Shown here piece after piece: positions 1 to 9,035 of a stretch of 64,000 bases of DNA (the stretch's first letter is position 1; every line of letters starts with the position of its first letter). The notes beneath the pieces are model-generated. The model was not told the DNA's origin. It ran no database searches and worked only from the letters and a program-made list of their open reading frames with translations. Origin of the DNA: Pseudomonas asgharzadehiana (GTDB lineage: Bacteria; Pseudomonadota; Gammaproteobacteria; Pseudomonadales; Pseudomonadaceae). The DNA lies in assembly GCF_019139815.1 (NCBI RefSeq), contig NZ_CP077079.1:3658001-3722000 (forward strand), in the 5' to 3' direction. A program made the translations under genes and the position numbers.

Positions 1-482
1 CCCAGGCCATTGGCGCGCAGGCTGCGTTCCCGGGCCGGCAGGTGATTTCGATGTCGGGCGACGGCGGTTTCGCCATGTTGATGGGCGACTTCATCTCACT
101 GGCGCAGTTGAAATTGCCGGTAAAAGTCATCGTGTTCGATAACTCATCCCTGGGTTTTGTCGCCATGGAAATGAAGGCCGCCGGTTATCTGGAGGCCGGC
201 ACCGAGCTGAAAAACCCGGATTTTGCGGCCATGTCCAACGCCATGGGCATTCTCGGTATCCGCGTGGAGCAATCCGAAGAGCTGGAACCGGCCTTGCGCC
301 GCGCCCTGGCCCATGACGGCCCGGTGCTGGTGGACGTGGTGACCGCCACCCAGGAACTGGTGATGCCGCCGAGCATCAAGCTGGAACAGGCCAAGGGGTT
401 CAGCCTGTATATGCTCAAGGCGGTGATGAGTGGGCGCGGGGATGAAGTGATCGAGCTGGCACGCACCAACTGGCTGCGCTGA
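1..482 (+). CDS. poxB: Pyruvate dehydrogenase (quinone), PoxB, 3' part
   Basis: The frame is open from base 3 and ends at TGA 480-482; the start lies upstream of the window. The visible ~159 residues carry the thiamine-diphosphate/Mg site ([12 protein letters not shown]) and a tail ending [13 protein letters not shown] that closely matches E. coli PoxB, where it is the membrane-binding C-terminal peptide. PoxB oxidatively decarboxylates pyruvate to acetate and CO2 and passes electrons to ubiquinone at the inner membrane. A strong hairpin follows at 496-523. Other ThDP enzymes (acetolactate synthase) share the SGDGGF core but not this tail. Confidence 0.88.
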   Translation, partial: QAIGAQAAFPGRQVISMSGDGGFAMLMGDFISLAQLKLPVKVIVFDNSSLGFVAMEMKAAGYLEAGTELKNPDFAAMSNAMGILGIRVEQSEELEPALRRALAHDGPVLVDVVTATQELVMPPSIKLEQAKGFSLYMLKAVMSGRGDEVIELARTNWLR

Positions 483-495
483 CTCAAAGCTGATT

Positions 496-523
496 CAAAT
501 GTGGGAGGCCCCTCCCACATTTG
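496..523. terminator. REP-like hairpin between convergent genes
   Basis: A near-perfect 28-base inverted repeat built on the GTGGGAGG / CCTCCCAC core lies between poxB and the convergent FMN reductase gene. Its arms match the REP sequences at 5982-6009 and 10466-10555. It probably serves as a bidirectional transcription end; there is no T-run, so this role is inferred. Confidence 0.55.
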
Positions 524-536
524 GCGCCTGCGTCTG

Positions 537-1094
537 TCAGCCCTTGTGTTTTTCCACCCACTGGCCGTAGGCATCGATGAACGCCTGCAAAAACGGCTTG
601 GTCTTTTCCGATACCTTGCCCGACTCATCAAACACACTGCCCGCGCCACCCAGGTAGGCTTCGGGCTGCTGCATGCACCACACGTCCAGGAATACCAGGG
701 ACTGGCGCAGGTGATGGTTGGCGCCGAAACCGCCAATCGCACCCGGCGACACGCTGATGATAGCGCCCGGCTTGCCGCTCCAGGCACTTTGCCCGTAAGG
801 GCGCGAGCCTACATCGATTGCGTTTTTCAACGGGGCCGGTACCGAACGGTTGTATTCCGGGGTCACGAACAGCACCGCGTCGGATGAGCTCACTTGCTGG
901 CGGAAAGTACTGTAGGCTGCCGGCGGTGAATCACCGTCGATGTCCTCGTTGTAGAGCGGCAAATCGCCAATTTCCACAATATTCAATTTCAGATTGGCAG
1001 GGGCCAGTTCGGCCAATGCCAGGGCGACCTTGCGGTTGATCGACTGTTTTCTCAAGCTGCCAACCAGGACGGCAATCGTGTAGACCTTGCTCAT
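537..1094 (-). CDS. NADPH-dependent FMN reductase family protein
   Basis: A 185-residue flavodoxin-fold protein. The N-terminal phosphate-binding loop GSLRKQSINR (residues 12-21) and the later PEYNRSVPAPLKNAID segment are the two signatures of the NADPH-dependent FMN reductase/ChrR family. Such cytosolic enzymes reduce quinones, chromate, azo dyes or free FMN with NAD(P)H. The length is normal for the family. The gene is monocistronic and convergent with poxB. The physiological substrate cannot be told from the sequence. Confidence 0.88.
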   Translation of the reverse strand: MSKVYTIAVLVGSLRKQSINRKVALALAELAPANLKLNIVEIGDLPLYNEDIDGDSPPAAYSTFRQQVSSSDAVLFVTPEYNRSVPAPLKNAIDVGSRPYGQSAWSGKPGAIISVSPGAIGGFGANHHLRQSLVFLDVWCMQQPEAYLGGAGSVFDESGKVSEKTKPFLQAFIDAYGQWVEKHKG

Positions 1095-1322
1095 TGGGGG
1101 TTCCCGACGTCTGATTAAAGGAGCTTGTAGTTATAGAGGCTTCGTGGCGTGATCACCAGCAGGTTTTGAGAACCTTTCAGACGTTTGGCTCAGGCTATGC
1201 CCTGTAGGAAACGTCCAAAAACCTCAACGAATAGTATTTTTTTTCCGTAGGCAAACTACGCCTCTTTATGACGGTCTACACAACCATATATCGAGTGTTT
1301 TATCTCCAGAGGTTCTAAACAG

Positions 1323-1559
1323 ATGGCAGCAGTACTTGTCGGACAGTTCCATGCCAGAGACGCGGAAGGCCGCGTGTATTCCGTGCATGAATTCCAGGAA
1401 TCCAACCCGGCGCAAGGCGACCTGGCTGGCTCGGCGCCCACCACTACCTACAAGCTGGCCATTGGCGATCGTGTAGAAAAACTGGAAGGCGATGAATTCA
1501 AACTGATTCAGTCGGGCACGATTCTTGTCCGCGAGTCGCAAACCACCCTCGCGTCATAA
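1323..1559 (+). CDS. Conserved small hypothetical protein
   Basis: A 78-residue soluble protein with no signal peptide, starting at ATG after AGAGG (10 bases upstream). It begins MAAVLVGQFHARDAEGR and reads like a small beta-rich domain; I recognise no catalytic motif. I believe similar short proteins occur in other Pseudomonas genomes, but the function is unknown. The 228 bases upstream hold no other gene, only a short imperfect hairpin (CGTAG/CTACG, about 1247-1262) next to a T-run. Confidence 0.65.
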   Translation: MAAVLVGQFHARDAEGRVYSVHEFQESNPAQGDLAGSAPTTTYKLAIGDRVEKLEGDEFKLIQSGTILVRESQTTLAS

Positions 1560-1620
1560 GATCTCGCCTTAACGACCTGCTCAGTCCTGGCCATTGATGG
1601 CATTGACTGGGCTGGCGTGA

Positions 1621-1959
1621 TCAGGGATTGCGGATCTGCGTGAGTTCAATGCCCTGCTCATCCTGCTTGAGCGTCACCGTCAAATGCCCCCGCTCCCCTT
1701 CCACGGCGTACATCGAACGCGTGTAGCCCGACGTGTTGTACGCGGGGTACGCCTGCACCTGCCTGAGCAGCGTGAGCCCCAACACTGTCCCCACCTGCTC
1801 GCTCACCTGTTCCTGGGAACGGATAAACGCTTCAAGCGCGAGGTTTTCCGGCGGGGTGTCGTCTTGATTACGCAAGAGATAAGCAGCCACGCATCCCACG
1901 GTCACCAGGACCATCAGTTGCTTGGCCGTTACCCCGAAGAACGTCGAGGGAATCAGCAT
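1621..1959 (-). CDS. Membrane-anchored hypothetical protein
   Basis: 112 residues with one N-terminal membrane segment (about residues 8-28, FFGVTAKQLMVLVTVGCVAA) and a periplasmic domain ending in alternating beta-type sequence. The topology resembles Coa1-type cytochrome oxidase assembly proteins, but I would not assign that function. The gene is transcribed divergently from the LysR gene at 2155, with a 195-base region between them. Confidence 0.6.
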   Translation of the reverse strand: MLIPSTFFGVTAKQLMVLVTVGCVAAYLLRNQDDTPPENLALEAFIRSQEQVSEQVGTVLGLTLLRQVQAYPAYNTSGYTRSMYAVEGERGHLTVTLKQDEQGIELTQIRNP

Positions 1960-2154
1960 ATGAGACCAGACCTGTTTTTGTTGTATGTGCCGGTACCCGG
2001 CATTGGTCGTTGATGATCAGACCCGCCATTTTAGTGGGGTCGCGACCGAACGCCATAGGCTTGAGCGACCCACACCGTCTTTTTTACGCACACTTTTTTT
2101 CACAGGCGGGTTCGCGCCATTGAATACCCACCGCGCTGCACATAGACTCCGGCC

Positions 2155-3048
2155 ATGCGTTTACGTCATATCGAAGTGATTCAGGCCATCTTGCAGACCG
2201 GACACCTCGGCACGGCCGCCGAATGGTTGCAACTCTCCGTGGGCGATGTGGACGCAGCGCTCAAGGAGGCTGAGCTGCAATTGGGCTTCATGTTGTTCGC
2301 CAGCGTGCGCGGACGTTTGCAGGCGACCCGGGAAACCCTGGAGCTGCAGGCAGAAATCGCCCATGTGTACGAAGCGCTGGAGCCGGTGCAACGCCTGGCC
2401 GGCCGCCTCAAACACCATCACGCCCCCACCTTGCGTGCCCTGTGCACCCCGCCGCTGGCCAATCAACTGCTACCGCAAAGCATCGCCGTGCTGCGCCGGC
2501 GTTTCCAGGACACTCCGTGCAACCTGTCGAGCCAGCCGACCCGGGAAATCGTCAGAAGCCTGTTGTTGCACGAAGCCGATGTGGGCCTGGGCCTGCATGA
2601 TCCGGAACATCCACAAATCCACAGCACGGTGCTGGCCCAGGGCAAACTGCAATTGCTGGCGCCCCATGGCTGGCTCAAACCCAAGCAGAAGTACATTGCG
2701 CTGCCGGACCTGGCCGGGCAGTCGATGATCGGGCTGGAGGGCCACGACCCGCTGAGCCGCCTGCTGGATGCCAAGCTGCAAGCCTTGCGACCGTTGCCGG
2801 TGGTGCAGACACGGGTACAGACCTACCAGATGATGCGCAGCATGGTGGAGGCGGGAGAAGGCTTGGCGATTGTCGACCCGTTTACGGCCTTTGGCGCGCG
2901 CGAGGCCGGGCTGGACGCGTGCCCCGTGTCGCCGCCGATCATGGTCAGCCTGTATGCGTTGACGCTCAAGGAGGGCGTAGCCTCACCCGCCTTGAATGCG
3001 CTGCTGGAGATCGTCACCCAGAAGGCCGAAAGCCTGCTGGTGAGCTAA
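2155..3048 (+). CDS. LysR-family transcriptional regulator
   Basis: 297 residues. The N-terminal ~60 residues form the winged helix-turn-helix (MRLRHIEVIQAIL, then GTAAEWLQLS). The rest is a periplasmic-binding-like effector domain from about residue 85. The HTH is somewhat degenerate against the usual LysR consensus (no clear QPA/SR pair). The stop overlaps the convergent GNAT gene by 4 bases. Its targets are unknown; the divergent gene at 1621-1959 is one candidate by position. Confidence 0.85.
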   Translation: MRLRHIEVIQAILQTGHLGTAAEWLQLSVGDVDAALKEAELQLGFMLFASVRGRLQATRETLELQAEIAHVYEALEPVQRLAGRLKHHHAPTLRALCTPPLANQLLPQSIAVLRRRFQDTPCNLSSQPTREIVRSLLLHEADVGLGLHDPEHPQIHSTVLAQGKLQLLAPHGWLKPKQKYIALPDLAGQSMIGLEGHDPLSRLLDAKLQALRPLPVVQTRVQTYQMMRSMVEAGEGLAIVDPFTAFGAREAGLDACPVSPPIMVSLYALTLKEGVASPALNALLEIVTQKAESLLVS

Positions 3049-3626
3049 CCCCGGTCGGCTTCGGTCTTGAACAGGCGATACCAGAAAATCGCCACTTCAC
3101 GGGTTTGCGGGTCGATGCCGCGATAGCGCAAGTGGTCGATGCCGCCCATCACATAGCCACAACGTTCATACAGACGGCAGGCGCCAAGGTTGTTGTTCTG
3201 GGTTTCGAGCATCATGCCCGGCAGGTTTTTCTTGCGGCTCCAGAACTGCGCCACGTCCAGCAATGCCTTGGCGACGCCGTGGCGACGCGCGGGCAAGGCC
3301 ACGGCCAGTTCATCGACATGGGCAAAACCGTTCCAATTGGTGCTGACCACGATATGCCCCACCGGGCAGTCGTCCAGGAAGGCCATGAAGATGGCACTGT
3401 CTGGGGCGTCGCGAAAGCTGGCGAATTCCTCCGGGTCAATCCCATAGCACTTGCGGTACGGCACAATGCGTTCCACTGGCCACTTATCGACGCGCGCGCC
3501 CATCTGCGGCACTCCATAGGCGCTGACCTCGAAACTGAAATCATTGCCCCACACATAGGCGTCGAAGCCTTCATCGGCGACCCGCACACTGAGCCCTGGA
3601 TACTTCGGGTTCATTACAGCTTGCAT
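3045..3626 (-). CDS. GNAT family N-acetyltransferase
   Basis: A GNAT-fold acetyl-CoA transferase of 193 residues from the chosen start. The acetyl-CoA loop is in ALPARRHGVAKALLD, followed by the C-terminal RLYERCGYV motif. I chose ATG 3626 because AAGGA lies 5 bases upstream; earlier ATGs would overlap the end of ldcA (stop at 3635) or the ribosome site itself. It sits 8 bases downstream of ldcA on the same strand and is probably co-transcribed. Acetylation of a decarboxylation product such as cadaverine is possible, but this is only inferred from position. Confidence 0.82.
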   Translation of the reverse strand: MQAVMNPKYPGLSVRVADEGFDAYVWGNDFSFEVSAYGVPQMGARVDKWPVERIVPYRKCYGIDPEEFASFRDAPDSAIFMAFLDDCPVGHIVVSTNWNGFAHVDELAVALPARRHGVAKALLDVAQFWSRKKNLPGMMLETQNNNLGACRLYERCGYVMGGIDHLRYRGIDPQTREVAIFWYRLFKTEADRG

Positions 3627-3634
3627 AAACATCC

Positions 3635-5890
3635 TTAACCCTTGATGCAATCGACGGTGTAACAACGACCACTGCCGTCATCTTCGTGTTGTAGCCCGTG
3701 AACGTCTGCGACAAAACCGGGAAAACTGTTATCGAACGTGCGCGCAAACGCCAGGTAGTCGATGATCGAGCGCGTCAACTCGGTAAAGCGCTCGCCCGGC
3801 ATGATCAACGGGATGCCCGGCGGATAGGGCACCAGCATCACGGCTGCGATGCGCCCTGGCAAGGCATCAATGGACACTGCCTCCACTTCGCCCCTGACCA
3901 ATTGGTCGTAGGCGTCGGCCGGTTTCATCGCAATGTCCGGCAATACCGTGTACATGCGCTTGAGGTGTTTGGCGGTGGCGTTACTGCGATAACAGCTGTG
4001 CAGCTGGTCGCAGAGGTCGCGCAACCCCAGGCCCTGGTAGCGTGTCGGGCCCTGGGCAAACACCGAAGGCAAACAACTGGCCAGGCTGACATTTGCGTCG
4101 TAACTGCGCTTGAATTCCAGCAACTCGGTGAGCAAGGTACTCCATTTACCTTTGGTGATACCCATGGAAAACAGCACGAGGAAGGAATACAGCCCGGTCT
4201 TTTCCACCACCAGCCCGCGTTCCCAAAGGAATTTACTGACCACCGCCGCGGGAATCCCGCAATCGCTCAAGGCACCACCGGCATTCAGGCCGGGCATCAC
4301 CAGGGTGACCTTGATCGGATCGAGCAGCACATAGTCTTCGACCACATCCCCAAAGCCATGCCAATCATCCTGCGGCTGCAACAGCCAGTCCGCCGTAATA
4401 ACGCGGTCGACACCCGCCACCGAGGGCGGCTGCCAGATGGAAAACCACCAGTCCTCGGCGGCGATATGCTGACGCAGGTTAGCCAGGGCGCGGCGAAAGC
4501 TCAGGGCTTCGTCGAACATTTCCTGCAGCAACGAACGGCCGGCCGGGCCCTCCATCATCGCCGAGGCCACGTCCAGCGAGGCGATGATGCTGTATTGGGG
4601 CGAGGTGGAAATATGCATCATGAAGGCTTCGTTGAAACGGTCACGGTCCAGCTGGCGCGCGCCGCCGTCCTGCACGTGGATCATCGAAGCCTGGCTGAAC
4701 GCCGCCAGCAGCTTGTGCGTGGAATGGGTGGTGAACACCAGCGGGCTCTCCGGGGTACGCGAAGTGCCCATGCCGTAGCGCCCGGCGAAAAATTCGTGAA
4801 ACGCCGCATAGGCGTACCAGGCTTCGTCAAAGTGTAATACCTCGACACTGTTGCCCAGTTGCTGCTTGATCAGCTCGGCGTTATAGCACAGGCCGTCGTA
4901 GGTGGAGTTGGTGACCACGGCCAGCTTCACTTTCGACGAACGGCCACGGGCCAGGGGGCTGGCGTCGATCTTGGCGCGGATCGACTCAGGGCTGAATTCG
5001 CTCAAGGGGATGGGGCCGATGATGCCCAATTCGTTACGCTCAGGGCATAGGTACAGCGGTATGGCGCCGGTCATGATGATCGAGTGCAACACCGATTTGT
5101 GACAGTTGCGGTCGACCAGCACCAGATCATCGCGGCCGACCATGGAGTGCCAGACGATCTTGTTGGCGGTCGATGTGCCATTGATCACGAAGAAGGTGTG
5201 GTCGGCGCCGAAGTTGCGTGCGGCACGCGCCTCGGCTTCGGCCAGAGGCCCGGTGTGGTCCAACAGCGACCCCAGTTCGGGCACTGATACGGATAAGTCC
5301 GAACGCAGGGTGTTTTCCCCAAAAAACTGGTGGAACGCCTGCCCTACCGGGCTTTTGCGATAAGCCACGCCGCCGCCATGGCCGGGGGTGTGCCAGGAAT
5401 AATTGGAGTCGGCGGTGTGCTGCACCAAGGCCTTGAAGAATGGCGGCAGCAGGCCATCAAGGTAGGTGCGTGCGGCGCGGGCCACTTGCCGGGCTAGAAA
5501 CGGCACGGTGTCTTCGAACAAATAGAGAATACCGCGCAACTGGTTGAGCTCGCTCATGGCATCGGCCGGAGCGTTTTCCAGGGTGACTTGCTCGCCGAGG
5601 GCAAAGATCGGCAGGTTCGGCGCCCGCACCCGCGCAAGGCGGATCAGCTCAACCATGTTTTGCAGCAGGTGGGTATTTTCGCCGGCGCCTTCGGCGGCGA
5701 TCAGCATGCAGGCCAAACCATGATGGGTGGACGCCACCAGCCGGCCTTCGGCGTAGTCCACGGCGGAAAAAATACTGAAGCCCTCTTGTTCCAACTCGCG
5801 GGCGATGCCTCGAACCCGGTCGCCGGCAACGGTGTCGGCCTTGATGTCGCGATGCACAATAAGAACAGGGAACTTCAGGTCTTTGTACAT
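3635..5890 (-). CDS. ldcA: Lysine decarboxylase (Orn/Lys/Arg decarboxylase)
   Basis: 751 residues, the full length of P. aeruginosa LdcA, which occupies the same position next to dnaQ-rnhA-gloB-mltD. The N-terminal wing domain (1-130) is followed by the fold-type I PLP domain with WHTPGHGGG (166-174), FDEAWYAY (354-361) and the PLP-binding lysine in STHK (Lys393). It decarboxylates lysine (or a related basic amino acid) to cadaverine and CO2 in the cytoplasm. In P. aeruginosa the gene responds to arginine through ArgR; no ArgR site was identified here. Confidence 0.9.
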   Translation of the reverse strand: MYKDLKFPVLIVHRDIKADTVAGDRVRGIARELEQEGFSIFSAVDYAEGRLVASTHHGLACMLIAAEGAGENTHLLQNMVELIRLARVRAPNLPIFALGEQVTLENAPADAMSELNQLRGILYLFEDTVPFLARQVARAARTYLDGLLPPFFKALVQHTADSNYSWHTPGHGGGVAYRKSPVGQAFHQFFGENTLRSDLSVSVPELGSLLDHTGPLAEAEARAARNFGADHTFFVINGTSTANKIVWHSMVGRDDLVLVDRNCHKSVLHSIIMTGAIPLYLCPERNELGIIGPIPLSEFSPESIRAKIDASPLARGRSSKVKLAVVTNSTYDGLCYNAELIKQQLGNSVEVLHFDEAWYAYAAFHEFFAGRYGMGTSRTPESPLVFTTHSTHKLLAAFSQASMIHVQDGGARQLDRDRFNEAFMMHISTSPQYSIIASLDVASAMMEGPAGRSLLQEMFDEALSFRRALANLRQHIAAEDWWFSIWQPPSVAGVDRVITADWLLQPQDDWHGFGDVVEDYVLLDPIKVTLVMPGLNAGGALSDCGIPAAVVSKFLWERGLVVEKTGLYSFLVLFSMGITKGKWSTLLTELLEFKRSYDANVSLASCLPSVFAQGPTRYQGLGLRDLCDQLHSCYRSNATAKHLKRMYTVLPDIAMKPADAYDQLVRGEVEAVSIDALPGRIAAVMLVPYPPGIPLIMPGERFTELTRSIIDYLAFARTFDNSFPGFVADVHGLQHEDDGSGRCYTVDCIKG

Positions 5891-5981
5891 GAGGGCGTGG
5901 AGTCCTGAGGGCTATGCACTCAAGGGTAGAAGCTAGGCGCGGATGTGGCGAATGAAGATTTCATCGGCAAGGGAGATCGAC

Positions 5982-6009
5982 TGTGGGAGCAAGCAAGCTC
6001 CCTCCCACC
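5982..6009. repeat. Single REP-like hairpin
   Basis: A 28-base imperfect palindrome with the arms GTGGGAG and CTCCCAC lies between ldcA and the 3' end of dnaQ. It belongs to the same repeat family as 496-523 and the REPIN at 10466. It could stabilise or end the dnaQ transcript. Confidence 0.6.
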
Positions 6010-6024
6010 GTCTTGACCTCACTC

Positions 6025-6771
6025 TCAGTGTTGGGTCAGTTGAGTCCAGAGCGCCGGCGCACCCGCCGACTTTGCAATCGCTTCCAACCGTGCCGCGTGC
6101 TCGGCCAGGTCCTGCTCACTGGCACGAATGATGGGCGTCGGCTTGCGATCGGCCGGCAAGCGACGGATTTCCGAAGGACGGTTGCCCGAGCCTTCCGCCG
6201 AACCCGCGCCGTCGGAGGCATTACCGGCCAGGGACAGGCTGGTCTGCCCGCCGGTCATGGTCAGGTAAACGTCGGCGAGAATCTCGGAGTCGAGCAAGGC
6301 GCCGTGGAGTTCACGGCCGGAGTTGTCGACGCCATAACGCTTGCACAAGGCATCGAGGCTGTTGCGTTGGCCTGGGTGACGTTCACGGGCCATCATCAAG
6401 GTATCGAGGATCGAGCAGTGCTTGGAGATATCCGCGCGATCGGTCTGCCCCATCAGGGCAAATTCGTTATTGATGAAGCCGACGTCGAACGCCGCGTTAT
6501 GGATGATCAACTGGGCGCCGTTGATGAATTCGAAGAACTCATCGGCCACTTCGGCAAAACGCGGCTTGCCCTTGAGGAATTCGTCGGTGATGCCGTGGAC
6601 GCCGATCGCGCCTTCGTCACTGTCGCGGTCCGGTTGCAGGTAAACGTGGAAATGGCGCCCGGTGAGGCGCCGACCCATGAGTTCAACACAGCCGATTTCA
6701 ATGATCCGGTGGCCGTCGGTCACCGGCATGCCGGTGGTTTCGGTATCGAGTACAACAGATCGGATGGCCAT
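6025..6771 (-). CDS. dnaQ: DNA polymerase III subunit epsilon (proofreading exonuclease)
   Basis: 248 residues. All DEDDh exonuclease motifs are present: Exo I DTET (Asp9, Glu11), Exo II HNAAFDVGF (Asp96) and Exo III HGALLDSEILADVY (His156, Asp161). The C-terminal ~70 residues form the linker and segment that binds the alpha subunit. It gives 3'-5' proofreading to the replicative polymerase. It lies 76 bases downstream of rnhA on the same strand, as in P. aeruginosa. Confidence 0.95.
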   Translation of the reverse strand: MAIRSVVLDTETTGMPVTDGHRIIEIGCVELMGRRLTGRHFHVYLQPDRDSDEGAIGVHGITDEFLKGKPRFAEVADEFFEFINGAQLIIHNAAFDVGFINNEFALMGQTDRADISKHCSILDTLMMARERHPGQRNSLDALCKRYGVDNSGRELHGALLDSEILADVYLTMTGGQTSLSLAGNASDGAGSAEGSGNRPSEIRRLPADRKPTPIIRASEQDLAEHAARLEAIAKSAGAPALWTQLTQH

Positions 6772-6847
6772 CAGGGTTCAGCTCTCAACGGTGTGGTGTG
6801 CAGTGTGGTGTGCGTCAAAGGGCGCGATGTTAACACGTCAGCCGACG

Positions 6848-7300
6848 TCAGCTCTGCTTGTAGCCCCGCACTTCGTCCACGCCACGGTTGGCGAGTTGGT
6901 CGGCGCGTTCGTTGCCGGGATGGCCGATGTGGCCGCGCACCCACTTCCAGGTGATGTCATGGCGATTACATTGTTCATCGAGCAACTGCCACAGGTCGGC
7001 ATTTTTGACCGGTTCCTTGGCTGCGGTTTTCCAGCCGCGCTTCTTCCAATTGACCATCCACTCGTTGATGCCCTTCATCACATATTGCGAGTCGGTCACC
7101 AGCAGCACGCTACAGCGACGCTTGAGTTCTTCCAGGCCGCGAATGGCGCCCATCAGCTCCATGCGGTTGTTGGTGGTATTGGCTTCGCCGCCCCACAGTT
7201 CCTTCTCGACGCCCTTGCATACCAGCAAGGCGCCCCAGCCGCCAGGGCCGGGGTTGCCCTTGCAGGCGCCGTCGGTGAAGAGTTCAACGCTATCGGTCAT
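6848..7300 (-). CDS. rnhA: Ribonuclease HI
   Basis: 150 residues, standard length. The catalytic tetrad is at the canonical places: Asp10 ([11 protein letters not shown]), Glu48 (RMELMGAI), Asp70 (VTDSQYV) and Asp134, with His124 in [12 protein letters not shown]. It removes RNA from RNA-DNA hybrids, including R-loops and primers. It is followed by dnaQ and preceded 45 bases upstream by the methyltransferase gene, all on the minus strand and possibly one transcript. Confidence 0.95.
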   Translation of the reverse strand: MTDSVELFTDGACKGNPGPGGWGALLVCKGVEKELWGGEANTTNNRMELMGAIRGLEELKRRCSVLLVTDSQYVMKGINEWMVNWKKRGWKTAAKEPVKNADLWQLLDEQCNRHDITWKWVRGHIGHPGNERADQLANRGVDEVRGYKQS

Positions 7301-7345
7301 CGGTTACATCCATCAAAGCAGGCAGGTCTGAAATCAGAAAGAGGT

Positions 7346-8104
7346 TTACGGTTGGCTTTGCTTGCGGTTGACCTTGGCCATCGGCATCGGCACCAGCTTG
7401 CCCATGGGCTGGCGCGCGACCTGGCGCACCGGCCGCAGCCCGACCACGATCTTGCGCGCCACCAACAGATAGAAGCCGCCGCCCGACAGCTGCCAGGCGC
7501 CAGCGCGGCGTTCCCAGCCGGCCAGGCGGCCCTGCCACGTGGTCGAGGCAAGCGGCGGACGATAGCACCCGAAGCGGCGTTTCTCCAGCGCGAAGCCCAG
7601 CAGGTTCAACCAGTCCGCTACCCGCGACGGCGCGATGCAGCGCGCCCGACGCAAGCCATCATGGGCGAACACGCGGCGCAGGCCCCAGGAACTCCAGGGG
7701 TTGATGCCAACAATCAGCAAATGGCCACCCGGCCGGACGCTGCTCGCCGCTTCGCGCAGCAAACCGTGGGGCGACAAGCAGAAGTCCAGGCCATGCTGCA
7801 ACACCACCACGTCGGCCGCATGCTCGCTCAAAGGCCAGGCCTGTTCTTCACAGACGATCTCCACCCCCGGCAATGGCGCGCCCAGGCGCACATTGCGTTG
7901 CACCTGCGGCGCAGAGGGCGGCGTTTGCGCGGAAGGGCCGTAATGCACCAGGTAACCGCCAAAGAAACGCTCCAGCTCGTCTTCGAGCATGCGGCGTTCT
8001 TCGTCCAACAGAAATTGCCCGACAGGCCCGGACAGCCATTCACGGGCCGCACCGATGAGGGCCAGCCACTCAGGATCGGCCTGGGCGAACGCTTTATCAG
8101 TCAT
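7346..8104 (-). CDS. Class I SAM-dependent methyltransferase (YafS-like)
   Basis: 252 residues from ATG 8104, which has GGAG 9 bases upstream; a TTG at 8116 is an alternative start. The Rossmann-type methyltransferase core is seen as [11 protein letters not shown] and [19 protein letters not shown]. This family sits beside rnhA/gloB in many gammaproteobacteria (yafS in E. coli). The substrate is unknown. It is divergent from gloB across a 65-base gap. Confidence 0.8.
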   Translation of the reverse strand: MTDKAFAQADPEWLALIGAAREWLSGPVGQFLLDEERRMLEDELERFFGGYLVHYGPSAQTPPSAPQVQRNVRLGAPLPGVEIVCEEQAWPLSEHAADVVVLQHGLDFCLSPHGLLREAASSVRPGGHLLIVGINPWSSWGLRRVFAHDGLRRARCIAPSRVADWLNLLGFALEKRRFGCYRPPLASTTWQGRLAGWERRAGAWQLSGGGFYLLVARKIVVGLRPVRQVARQPMGKLVPMPMAKVNRKQSQP

Positions 8105-8169
8105 TGCATTCTCCAACTCGCCTAGACGTTCTAAGATGCACCAATGTGTTCAGCTTGGCGAATCGAAGA

Positions 8170-8937
8170 ATGATACAGATCAGTGCCCTGCCCGCCTTCA
8201 CCGATAACTACATCTGGTTGTTACGCAACCCTGCCACCCAACGCTGCGCCGTGGTCGACCCCGGCGATGCCGCGCCGGTGCTTGCCTGGCTGAAACAAAA
8301 CCCCGAGTGGGCTCTCAGCGACATCCTGATCACTCACCACCACCATGACCACGTCGGCGGTGTCGAACAGCTGAAAAAGGCCTCCGGCGCCACGGTCTAC
8401 GGCCCGGCCAACGAACAGATCCCGGCGCGGGACGTCGCCCTGCAGGACAACGATCGCCTCTCGGTGCTCGGCTGGAACTTCGACGTATATAGCGTGCCCG
8501 GACACACCCTCGGTCATATCGCCTTCTATCACCAGGGCGTGCTGTTTTGCGGCGACACCCTGTTCGCCGCCGGCTGCGGCCGCCTGTTCGAGGGCACGCC
8601 GCAGCAGATGCACACCTCCCTTGAGCGTCTGGCCGCGCTGCCCGCCGACACGTTGGTGTACTGCACCCACGAATACACACAAAGTAACCTCAAGTTTGCC
8701 CAAGCGGTGGAACCGCACAATGCCGATATCGCCGAGCGCGTCGAAAACGTGCGCCAATTAAGGGCTCGCGGCGAAATGACGCTGCCCTCCACACTGGCCC
8801 TGGAATTGCGCACCAACCCCTTTTTACGTACCACCGAAACATCTGTTAAACAAAAAGCGGACGAACGGAATGGGCGCGACAACCGCGCTGGGGCCGAGGT
8901 GTTTGCTAGCTTGAGGGCATGGAAAGATACGTTCTAA
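8170..8937 (+). CDS. gloB: Hydroxyacylglutathione hydrolase (glyoxalase II)
   Basis: 255 residues from ATG 8170; the start matches the conserved GloB N-terminus ([16 protein letters not shown]). It is a metallo-beta-lactamase fold enzyme with the dinuclear metal motif [10 protein letters not shown] (His56, His58, Asp60, His61), then GHTLGHIAF and [12 protein letters not shown], and the C-terminal glutathione-binding domain. It hydrolyses S-lactoylglutathione to lactate and glutathione, the second step of methylglyoxal detoxification. Confidence 0.93.
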   Translation: MIQISALPAFTDNYIWLLRNPATQRCAVVDPGDAAPVLAWLKQNPEWALSDILITHHHHDHVGGVEQLKKASGATVYGPANEQIPARDVALQDNDRLSVLGWNFDVYSVPGHTLGHIAFYHQGVLFCGDTLFAAGCGRLFEGTPQQMHTSLERLAALPADTLVYCTHEYTQSNLKFAQAVEPHNADIAERVENVRQLRARGEMTLPSTLALELRTNPFLRTTETSVKQKADERNGRDNRAGAEVFASLRAWKDTF

Positions 8938-9035
8938 CGGGACGCAATCTGATACGTAATTTCTGAATGGTTGACCGGAACCGAAGCGCTTTCTAGAATC
9001 GCCCGACATTTTTGCCCGGAACTTACTTCCAGCCA